NCBI RefSeq assembly: GCF_029784165.1
Contig: NC_073696.1
Location: 239,738,892 to 239,802,891, forward strand
Length of the DNA stretch: 64,000 nucleotides
Source of the DNA: Wyeomyia smithii
Taxonomy: Eukaryota; Arthropoda; Insecta; Diptera; Culicidae
Direction of reading: 5' to 3'
Positions within the stretch are counted from its first letter, which is position 1. Every line of letters starts with the position of its first letter. The notes beneath the pieces are model-generated. The model was given only the letters and a program-made list of their open reading frames with translations. It had not been told where the DNA came from and ran no database searches. Both the position numbers and the translations under genes were made by a program. Shown piece by piece: positions 55,691 to 64,000 of this stretch.

Positions 55691-57201
55691 TCATATCTTC
55701 GTTATGGGTCTCGTGAAGTCTCCTTTTGGTGTTCGCAGTGTGACAACGCGTACAAGATTGTCCTTTCCAGGATGCACTGCAATGATGCGGGCGAGAGGCC
55801 AACGAACAGGATGCTGGAAGTCATCTACTATTACTGCTAATCTACCAGGTCGAATCTCAGTAATATTATCCCGTTGGAGCTCTTGGAGGTACTCCGTCCT
55901 CCAGTGGTGCCAAAATTGTTGAAACAACTGCTGCAATCGTTGATAGTGGTCGAGACGAGTAAATGGGATTTTGCTTAAGTCAGGATCGGGTACTGCATGT
56001 ATGTTTGTTCCAATTAGGAAATGAGCAGGTGTGAGCGCTGTGCAGTCATTCGGGTCTTCAGACATTGGAACGATTGGCCGCGAATTCATTGCAGCTTCGA
56101 TTTCGGCCAGGATTGTAGACATATCTTCGTAGGACAAACGGGATCCACCAAGCTGTCGATATAGTTGAGATTTGGCAACCTTTACGGCTGCCACCCAGAG
56201 CCCTCCAAAGTGTGGTGCTTTTGGCGGGTTCAGGTGCCAAACGATCTCCTCATTGACACAAGCTTGACTAATTTTCTCGACTTCTCTAGGGTTGGATAAC
56301 ATCTGGTACAATTCATGGAGCTCATTCTTGGCTCCAAAGAAATTTTTCCCGTTGTCAGAGTGCGGATGCGCTGATCGGCCACGACGTGCAACGAAACGGC
56401 GAAGAGCAGTAAGGAAGGCTGGCGTCGAAAGATCACCCACGAGTTCCAGATGAACTGCTTTGGTCACAAAGCACACAAACAAACAAATGTATGCCTTTGT
56501 AGGTGGGCTCGTTTATGAATTGCCTCTAAGTAAATGGGTCCGGCATAGTCTACGCCAGTTACGGTAAATGGTCTGCTTGGTGTTATTCGGGCTGCAGGAA
56601 GTTGACCGATCTGCTGATGAATTGGGGCGGGATTTGCTTGGGCGCATTTGAAGCAGTTGCGTATAATACTGCGTACTAGTCGACGACCGTTCACCGGCCA
56701 ATATTCCTCGCGCATGACGGCGAGTGTAACGTTGCCGCCACCATGTACCAATTTTTCGTGAATGGATTTGGCTATTAGCTTGGCTAAGGGATGGAAACTG
56801 GGAAGTAATGCTGGGTGTTTGGATTCATATGACATTGTAGCAAATCTAAGCCGCCCTCCCACTCTCAAAACACCTTTATCGTCTAGAAATGGGTTCAAAA
56901 GTCTAATTGAAGATTGCCTTTTCACTGGTTTTCCATGTTGAAGGTTTCGCAATTCATTTTGGAAACAATCAGTCTGCGCTAATTGAACTAGCAATGTTTT
57001 CGCTTGGGAGAGATTTTCCACCCAAAGTTCGGTGCTTGGTTTCGGACCAGTGACAACCATTGGACAAGTTCGTGTTTTTGAACGGATGTTATTGACGAAT
57101 CTCAGACCATGTGCTACAACACGAACTAACCGATTAAAATTTGAATATCGCTCAAAGAGCGGGTTGTATTTCTGCACGATGCTAACGACTGCAGAAAGCA
57201 C
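55691..57201 (-). pseudogene. BEL integrase
   Basis: The N-terminal zinc-binding region has IHEKLVHGGGN (His pair) and NCFKCAQ (Cys pair). The catalytic core has VTGVDYAGPIYLE (first Asp), HSDNGKNFFGA (second Asp) and ILAEIEAAMNSRP (Glu). The C-terminal part includes TALTPAHFLIG, FWHHWRTEYLQELQ and VVTLRTPKGDFTRPITKI before the stop at 55691. A frameshift lies at about 56464-56486 within an ACAA-type short repeat, so strand slippage is the likely cause. Otherwise well preserved. Confidence 0.9.
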
Positions 57202-57237
57202 TGTTTTTCGCTCGGTCTCTGCATCCTGTGTTTCGAG

Positions 57238-57833
57238 CTATTTGAAGGCAGGCCAGTCCCTTTCAGCATGGGAGAGCCATTCTGGCCCCTTCTTCCAGAG
57301 GTTACTCTGCAAAAAGTCATCTACGTGCATTCCGCGGGAGAGAAGATCGGCAGGATTGTGTGTCCCAATTATGTGGTTCCATATTCCCCCATGAGTCGTC
57401 GTCTGGATTTCCGACACTCTATTTGCGACAAACGTTTTCCAATTATTTGGAGGCGATTTAAGCCATTGAAGGGTTACGGTGGAGTCGGACCAAAAGAAAG
57501 AACTGGACGTCTTGAAGTCTAGGGCATCTACGGTTCGAAGGTACAGACAAGCAGCAACGACAGCTGCTGCCAATTCCAATTTAGGCAGCGAGAGGCGTTT
57601 TAGAAGCGCAACACGAGTTTTTGCGGCTAATAGCTGGACACTTATTTTACCGGTCGAATCTGCAGAACGTACTTAAGTGCATGCCCCATATGCAGCTTCC
57701 GACGCATCAGCAAAGGTGTGAAGTTGTACCTCGGAATCCAGCTGGAACGCGTATCTATCGATTCTAAATTCTGACAGTCGAGGCAGCTGGTGATAAAGTT
57801 TTTCCCATTTTATCTTTGATGCATCTGGTACAA
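57238..57833 (-). pseudogene. BEL RNase H region
   Basis: MELAAAVVAACLYLRTV carries the conserved Glu, FFWSDSTVTLQWLKS the Asp, and THNPADLLSRG the final Asp of the RNase H fold. Upstream sequence to 57833 matches the RT-RNase H connection (RVALLKRLSLPKLE type) with a break near 57660. A stop near 57238 separates it from the integrase frame. Confidence 0.82.
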
Positions 57834-58211
57834 CAGTGGTTTTCAACCTTCTTCAGTTCATGCACCCCCTTTTGATAATTTTTACAAGCTTTTCCCCCCC
57901 TATGGGCACCATGAAAGAAAAGCTGTAGTAATTAAAAAATATAAGGCTTTTTAAACTTTAATTTTGACCAGGTTTCAAGCAGGAGCAGGAGAACACCAAT
58001 ACACGGGCATACAATTCAGCACCTCTTGTGAAGGTGTGTGTGACGATTTATCGTTAACAAGCACATTTGAAAAAAAAAAATGAAAAAAATGTCGCACCAC
58101 CGTCAATCACAAAAGCCCATTACATGTGAAATTTTTCCACTCGCAATTCCCCCCCTGCAACGGTTAAATTCCCCCCTAGGGGGGAATTCCCCCCCGGTTG
58201 AAAACCGCTGT
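57834..58211. mobile_element. hAT-type MITE nested in BEL pol
   Basis: Exact 8-bp duplication TGGTACAA (57826-57833 and 58212-58219). Ends are CAGTGGTTTTCAACC and, inverted, CAGCGGTTTTCAACC, typical hAT termini. 378 bp with C-rich (CCCCCC) stretches and no transposase. Removing it plus one TGGTACAA copy rejoins the pol reading, so it inserted after the BEL element. Confidence 0.95.
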
Positions 58212-59200
58212 GGTACAATATTGTCCCACGAACATGCTGTCAGCCAAAGCTCTTGCATCAGTATTTTGCCGCGAACAACTATTGGCGCTACAAGCCCAAG
58301 CGGATCAAATAATTTTGATATCGCAGAGAGGATGGCAATGAAACCGGAATTGATCTACTGCAGGTTCCCACAAAATTCCCAACGTTTTCACAGCTTCTTC
58401 CGGATCAAATTTATGGGAAGACTGAGTTCCAACTTGATCAACGCTTAGTCCCTCTAGCAGTTCTAATCTGTTCGAAGTCCACTTTCGAATTGGAAATCCT
58501 CCTTTCCCCAACAGTTCAGTTAGTTCATCACGCAGTCTCGTTGCTTCAGATATAGAATTTGCGCCACCAATTAAATCATCAACGTAGAACGATTTCCGCA
58601 GCGCTGCCTCCCCGAGAGGGTAAGATTGTCCTTCGTCTTCTGCAAGCTGCTGGAGCGTTCGGGTTGCCAGAAAGGAAGATGGAGCTAAGCCATAAGTGAC
58701 CGTTGCAAGTTCGTACGTCAAAATCGGTTCGAAGTGCTAGAGCGCCAAACAATTCGTTGGAGAGGCATATCATCGGGGTTAATGAGTACCTGACGGTACA
58801 TTTTCCCGATATCTGCGATTAAAGCGACCGGATACTTTCGAAAACGGATAACCAAAGTCAACAAGTCATGCTGTATAACTGGTCCTACACAAAGAGCATC
58901 ATTCAATGCATATCCTGATGACGTTTTACAAGATCCGTCAAATACAACGCGGGTCTTCGTAGTGGTACTTGCTGCTTTGATTACAGGGTGGTGGGGGAGG
59001 TAGTACTCTTGGGTTTCTGCACCGATTTCTTGAACCAGGCGCATGTGGCCCAGGGAGAGATATTCCTCCATGAATTCGTTCGTTGCAAAATCTACGTTCG
59101 AGTAGCGAGAACCGGCGTAGTGCCGTTAGTCTAGATTCACCAATCATATCGTTAAAGTCTGGGCGTTTAGGATAACGTGCAACATACCTCCCATTTTTGG
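58212..59200 (-). pseudogene. BEL reverse transcriptase
   Basis: MEEYLSLGHMRLV, TTKTRVVFDGSCKTSSG and ADIGKMYRQVLINPDD (motif A, catalytic Asp) occupy 58718-59071. After a frame change, YGLAPSSFLATRTLQQLA and SFYVDDLIGG (YVDD catalytic box) follow at 58305-58721, then FPIRKWTSN. At least two frameshifts (near 58720 and 59100) break the domain. Confidence 0.9.
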
Positions 59201-59201
59201 T

Positions 59202-60059
59202 TCAAGTAACGGTAGATCGAAAATAGTCTTCACAAAATTTTTCTTTAGCTGACAGTAAGGACCCAGTGGATAGTTCTTCGATTCGCCAAAAGCGTTCCAT
59301 ACTCTCCTCTAGAGAGTTCAAAGAGACGGTCACCGTTTTGCAGTTAACGGAATCGATGCTCGATGGAATAAGATGAGCTTCACCAGCTACTATCCACCCA
59401 AATACACTTTCGACTAGAACCGGAAGAGTTTGCTGTAATTGTATACGAGCTGCAGAAGGGAAGCACTCAAAGATATATTGCGAGCCCAAAATCATATCAA
59501 TTCCGCCAGAGCGGTTAATGCTGGGATCTGCTAGAAAAATATCATTGGGAATGTTCCAATCATCCACTGGAATGGTTTTTGCAGGAAGGTTTGAAGTCAT
59601 TCTTCTCAATATTGTAAAGGTCACTTCCTTAGAAAAATTACCCTTTCGAGAGCGAATTTCAGTGGATTCAGTCGAGTGCTCAGGTTTCTCAACAATTCCT
59701 TGCACTAAAACATTAGCACGTTTGCGCTTCAAGCGCAGCATTTGTACTAACCGGTCGGATATCAAGTTTGGTTGCGATCCGCTATCTAGCAAAGCACGGG
59801 GAAAAACGGTAGGTGATGGATCTTGGATGACATTACTGTGCTGCTTATCAGTCGGTGGGGTGGTAGCTGAAGCTCTATTCATTTTGCGGTAATCATTGGG
59901 TTGAGGGATATTTGCCAACGCAGTAGAACCCGAACCGGATTCTTGGCTATTTTGTCCATAACTAATGGAAAATCCAGAATGCAATAGGGCTGCACGCTCT
60001 GCACGTATAGTTTGAGGTGCAGTTTCTGGCAAAGTGGTCTCGGCGGAAGCAGTTGACAC
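59202..60059 (-). pseudogene. BEL protease region
   Basis: A 285-codon frame with ALLDSGSQPNLIS, the active-site DSG of a retroviral-type aspartic protease, followed by DWNIPNDIFLADPSI, GGIDMILGSQYIFE and VFGWIVAGE, which precede RT in BEL polyproteins. It joins the zinc-knuckle frame upstream through a frameshift near 60010. Confidence 0.85.
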
Positions 60060-61197
60060 ATAACTTTTTCGAGTTGACTAAACGCAGTTTTTCAGCAACC
60101 GACATGTTACTGAAACGGGGACAATTTACAAGCAGGTGTCGGTTGTCGCAGGCATGGCACTTAGGAGAAACATTTTCAGTTGCAGAATGGGATGACATCT
60201 TAGTAGGTGGAAAATATTTACGTGACACGGAGCCCTTTATATTCGCTGCAGACGTTGATTGAGCGGTATGGTTATTAACAGAGATCGATTCCAGTACTCT
60301 AATTCACTTTTCCAAAAAATCCACTAAACAACTGTAGCTCTGATCCTCGACAGTAGCAGCATGACTTTCCCAAGCCTTGATCGTGTCGTTGTGCAACCTT
60401 GTACATAGAAGGTGCTCCAACAGCGTACTCCATGCATCAGTTGGTTCACCAAGCTGCTGCAGAATTTTTATGTGACGTTGAAATTCATCCAAAGTAGAAT
60501 GCAAAGCTACTGCGTTCTCGGTTCTCATTCGCGAAATGTCCAATAAATCTTGGAGGTGTCTTTTCTTCAACAAGTATTCGTTGGAGTATCGACTAATCAA
60601 TGACTCCCAAGCAAGGGGATAGTTCGCTGCACTAATTGCGATAGCTTTAATCAGCTGTGCTGCTTCACCTTTAACAGCAGCACGGGGGTAATGAAATTTC
60701 TGGATCACTGGCAACTCATCATTGTCTTGAATGAGCGCTAAAAACGTATCATGAAACGTTCACCATTGCTTATAATCACCGTCGAATTCAGGAAGCGAGA
60801 TAGTTGGCAACTTCAGACTAGACAAGGTGGACGACGTACGAGAGGGGATATCTAAAGGGCGGTTGGGTGGAGGCTGAATCGGAAGAGGCAGTTTGGATGT
60901 AAGGTTTGCTTCAATTCTAAAAAGCATTGGCTCATATGATGCACGAAATTGTAAATTGGTAGCCTTACCCTCGTTGGTAGTTTCCAAATCTTCGAGCGCA
61001 GATTGAGTTTCTTCGAGCGATGCCCACAGCACGTTCAAGCTTTCCAAACGAAGCGGCACCTCGAGCTCATCCCGCCTAGCTTCGTATTTAATGATGAATT
61101 GTTCTGCTCGTCCCAGCTGTGCTAACAATGTTGTTCTTCTAGTATCGAGCTGCTCCTTTTTGCGTAGAACATCGGCGCCAATATCAGCTTGGCTCAT
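60010..61197 (-). pseudogene. BEL gag with zinc knuckles
   Basis: Starts MSQADIGADVLRKKEQLDTR at 61197. A coiled-coil-like N-terminal half is followed by SLPEFDGDYKQW, the usual BEL capsid entry. TGA stops interrupt the same frame at about 60760 and 60304. The capsid continues as VIQKFHYPRAAVKGEAAQLI and RYSNEYLLKKRHLQDLLD. Zinc knuckles are CHACDNRHLLVNC and CVNCFRRDHFARNC (60100-60170). Two stops plus a 3' frameshift make it inactive. Confidence 0.88.
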
Positions 61198-61820
61198 TGT
61201 GCAGATCGAGAATTACCTGTCAACAATTAAGACCAAGCAGACCTGGATGCGAACAAATAGTGCACTTGGAATGGTACTAACCTTTCACAAGGCTTTTCGT
61301 GCCTTGAATTTATATATATCAAGCGACAACTGCGACAATTGAAGCCTAGCGTGGCCCAAATCTAATACTGTATATCAGCCGCCGACATTCTGTGCCGAAC
61401 ACGCATCAGTATCGGACGTGTTTGGTGATCGCTCCGAAAGAATATAAAACAAAAGACGTGTGAACAAGTGTTGGCATTGTTTGCCTGGTCGAGTGAAATA
61501 AATCCGGGTTCAAGGTCGCGCCTTTGTGCAACTGTTTCGCATCGTGACTGCCAGCTGGTGCGTAAGCCGATTTGGCTGCTGGCTGAATTGTGCTACAGCA
61601 GTGGACGAGACACAAAAGAGGAAAAAGAAGAAGCCATCAGTTGACAGTTGAGTTGTATCGCTGTGTGGAGTGATCTCACACCTGGCTCGCTGCTGGTGGC
61701 TGTTTGGTGCTGCTGGCTGTAACGGCTGCAACTTCGAACGATCGGACAACCAACCTTACTGGAAGGGAGAAGTAAAAAGGTACGTGCTCTTGTCGGCGCT
61801 AGTGCGCTAGACTTAGCGGG

Positions 61821-63190
61821 ATGGATGTAGATCCCTCGCCTCCCGCGCCACCATCCCCGAACCCCTCTGACCCTGACCCTTCTGTTACCCCCTCCCCTGT
61901 TCATTCTTCAGTCCCCCCTCGCCCCAGGCTTTACCCAGACGGAGGCCAGGGCAGCTATACTGTCTATTTTCGGCCAAAGGCGGGACCGAAATCGAAACAG
62001 TTGAACATCTTGCAGATTTCTAAAGACCTAACGAGGGAGTACAAGGGCGTGACCGAAATTTCCAAGGTCCGGCCTAACAAGCTCCGTGTCGTGGTCAGTA
62101 ACCTGAAAGAGGCCAACGATATAGCTTGCTTTGAGCTCTTCACACGCGAGTATCGCGTTTACATACCCGCACGAGACGTGGAGATCGACGGTGTCATAAC
62201 CGATTCGAGTCTGTCCGTCGAGTGTATATTGCAAAATGCCAAAGGGTGCTTTGAGAACAACACATGTCCCGATGTAAAGGTGCTCGACTGCAAGCAACTG
62301 CGGTCAGCATCGATCATCGGTGGCAAAACAGTATACACTCCGTCAGACTCGTTTCGAGTTACGTTCGCCGGGTCAGCACTACCAAGCCACGTCTCGATCC
62401 ACCGGGTTCGTCTCCCTGTGCGATTATATGTGCCTCGCGTCATGAACTGCCTGAATTGAAGCAGTTAGGCCACACCGCCGCCTACTGCTGCAATAAGGCA
62501 CGTTGTGGCAAGTGTGGGGAGAATCATGCGGATGATTCCTGCAGTAAAAATGCTGAAAAATGCATTCACTGTGGGGAGAGTCAGCATGAGCTCTCGACAT
62601 GTGCGGTGTACATGCAGCGCAGGGATAAAATAAAGAGGTCTCTCAAAGAGCGTTCGAAGCATTCTTACGCTGAGATGCTGAAGAAGACCGTTATCACTTC
62701 TCCCATTACATCAAACCCTTTTGATCTGTTGTCCTCTGATGAAACCGATTCTGACGATTCACCAGCGGGAACATCTTACGCCAATCCTGGGGAGTCTAGA
62801 AAGAGGGAAAATATTTCCTCTCCTAAACTTCCCCGAAAAGGTCCAAAGATTTCCCAAAGTGAAATAAATGGTACAAACAAACCTAAAAGTGCAGCGGAAA
62901 AATCGAAGCAAACTCCTCCTGGGCTTGCAAATTTAAAGTCCCAGAAGGAGTTCTCAGCACTTCCTGGAACATCTAAAACCCCAGTTGTTCCTTTTGCACA
63001 TCCAGTTGAAAAATCAAATGCTGGACTGGTGAAATTTTCTGACATTGTGGACTGGATTTTTGAAACTTTCAATGTACCCGATCCAATAAAAGTTTTTCTT
63101 ACAGCATTCCTCTCAACAGTTAGAACATTTTTGAAGCAGTTGACTGCTCGATGGCCCCTCCTTGCAGCGATCGTATCCTTCGATGCCTAA
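61821..63190 (+). pseudogene. I-like LINE ORF1, single frameshift
   Basis: The Pro-rich N-terminus (MDVDPSPPAPPSPNPSDPDP) precedes an RNA-binding-like domain (YTVYFRPKAG, VRPNKLRVVVSNLKEANDIA, YRVYIPARDVEIDG). A premature TGA at 62457-62459 follows RVMNC. The +1/+2 frame continues with the zinc knuckles CCNKARCGKCGENHADDSC and CIHCGESQHELSTC and a Ser/Lys-rich C-terminal half ending in a hydrophobic segment (FLTAFLSTVRTFLKQL) at TAA 63190. The break falls inside the first knuckle and looks like loss of a single base. Everything else is open. Confidence 0.85.
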
Positions 63191-64000
63191 TTCATCTGCT
63201 AATCTGAAGAATTCTATCTCTGTCTTACAGTGGAATAGTAGAAGTATTTTACCAAAAATTGATTCGTTTAAAGTTTTGATAAATAAAAACAAATGCGATG
63301 CATTTTCCCTTTGTGAAACTTGGCTTACTTCAAATATTGATCTCAACTTCCATGATTTTAATATTATTCGCCTTGATCGAGACACCCCATATGGAGGAGT
63401 ACTTTTAGGGATTAAAAAGTGCTATTCTTTCTATCGTATTAACCTCCCCTCGATTCCAGGCATCGAAGTTGTCGCATGTCAAATGACAATACATGGTAAA
63501 GAGCTTTGTATTGCCTCAATATATATTCCTCCCAGAGCACAGGTTGGGCAACGGCTGCTCTTTGATTTAATAGAACTTCTCCCCTCGCCACGTTTGATTT
63601 TGGGAGACTTTAACTCTCATGGCGTGGCTTGGGGTTCCCCTTACAATGATAACCGCTCCTCTTTAATCTATAACCTTTGCGATGACTTCGACATGACTAT
63701 TTTAAACAACGGTGAAATGACACGTATCCCGAAACCTCCAGCGCGCCCAAGCGCTTTGGATCTATCCTTATGTTCGACGTCGCTACGGTTGGATTGCACA
63801 TGGAAGGTAATCCTCGATCCTCACGGTAGCGACCATTTGCCTATTCTTATTTCAATTAATAACGGGTCAACTCGCATGCGACCAATTGACATTCCGTATG
63901 ACCTCACACGGAATGTCGATTGGAAGTTATACGAGGAAATGATTTCAAAAGCGGTCGAGTCGATTCAACATCATCCATCACTTGAAGAATACAACCTCCT
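63183..64000 (+). CDS. I-like LINE ORF2, endonuclease part (partial)
   Basis: ATG 63183 overlaps the ORF1 stop. The frame stays open for 272 codons to the window edge. EEP endonuclease motifs are in order: SVLQWNSRSILPK (Asn), AFSLCETWLTS (catalytic Glu), SIYIPPRAQVGQ, RLILGDFNSHGVAWGS (GDFN with Asp/Asn), LDLSLCSTS, and HGSDHLPILI (SDH). Target-primed reverse transcription would use this domain to nick DNA. The RT domain lies beyond the window. No lesion is seen. Confidence 0.9.
   Translation, partial: MPNSSANLKNSISVLQWNSRSILPKIDSFKVLINKNKCDAFSLCETWLTSNIDLNFHDFNIIRLDRDTPYGGVLLGIKKCYSFYRINLPSIPGIEVVACQMTIHGKELCIASIYIPPRAQVGQRLLFDLIELLPSPRLILGDFNSHGVAWGSPYNDNRSSLIYNLCDDFDMTILNNGEMTRIPKPPARPSALDLSLCSTSLRLDCTWKVILDPHGSDHLPILISINNGSTRMRPIDIPYDLTRNVDWKLYEEMISKAVESIQHHPSLEEYNL

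Larger units (their letters stand above)
55663..61387 (-). mobile_element. BEL/Pao LTR retrotransposon, decayed
   Basis: Minus-strand order gag, zinc knuckles, protease, RT, RNase H, integrase is that of BEL/Pao. The candidate 5' LTR is 61218-61387 (170 bp, TGTCGGCGGC…TTGTTGACA on the minus strand, with TATATATAAA inside). The gag start follows it by ~20 bp. The 3' end shows a polypurine tract near 55664-55677, but no matching LTR is evident. Coding regions carry several stops and frameshifts and a nested MITE (57834-58211). Not capable of expressing its proteins as it stands. Confidence 0.85.
61390..64000 (+). mobile_element. I-like LINE, young, cut by the window edge
   Basis: The 5' UTR (start uncertain, about 61390-61540) leads to ORF1 at 61821 and ORF2 at 63183, overlapping by 8 bp (ATGCCTAA). 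Composition and motifs (three-knuckle ORF1, EEP endonuclease with GSDHLPILI) fit the I clade or a close relative. AGTAAAAAGGTACGTGCTC precedes a GC-rich leader. Only one coding break is visible, so the copy is much younger than its relative at 18490. RT and 3' end lie beyond 64000. Confidence 0.85.

Overview
The window looks like repeat-rich, gene-poor nuclear DNA from an insect, most likely a culicine-type mosquito. This is inferred from: decayed non-LTR elements of Jockey, I and RTE type; a BEL/Pao LTR retrotransposon; a DD37E-type Tc1/mariner transposase relic (a group known from mosquitoes); several families of tRNA-derived SINEs; and one compact C-type lectin gene with a 66-bp intron. I see no bacterial operons, rRNA or CRISPR. 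The species cannot be named from this sequence alone.

Layout. 1-1195 is a 68-bp satellite. 1.6-2.4 kb is a diverged duplication. 5832-6864 is a foldback transposon whose inverted arms are 16-bp tandem arrays, flanked by an exact 9-bp duplication. 7509-11768 is a decayed full-length Jockey-type LINE with a 12-bp target-site duplication. It sits about 30 bp downstream of a TATA box and carries a probable solo LTR. 11.9-12.9 kb holds three tandem ~200-bp units and a second TATA module. 18.5-21.7 kb is an old I-like LINE broken by two insertions, one a 900-bp palindromic hAT-like element. 23.6-25.6 kb is a composite repeat made of two internal tandem arrays.

The only convincing intact host gene is a secreted C-type lectin on the minus strand (25945-26481, two exons). 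30.4-35.2 kb carries two 5'-truncated RTE copies and an interspersed repeat. 35791-36114 is a pogo/Tigger-like MITE with TA duplication. SINEs lie near 14.6, 37.8, 40.9 and 44.5 kb. 42.8-44.4 kb holds a DD37E transposase relic followed by scrambled histone gene relics (H3-like, then an H2A C-terminal piece, then an H2A N-terminal piece). 48.5-53.4 kb is a ~4.9-kb heptanucleotide satellite with large internal duplications.

From 55.66 to 61.4 kb a decayed BEL/Pao element lies on the minus strand with gag, protease, RT, RNase H and integrase recognisable. A 378-bp hAT-type MITE with a perfect 8-bp duplication is nested in its pol. The window ends inside a young I-like LINE (ORF1 with one frameshift, ORF2 open to the edge), a relative of the decayed copy at 18.5 kb. 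The unassigned stretches look like ordinary single-copy noncoding DNA.
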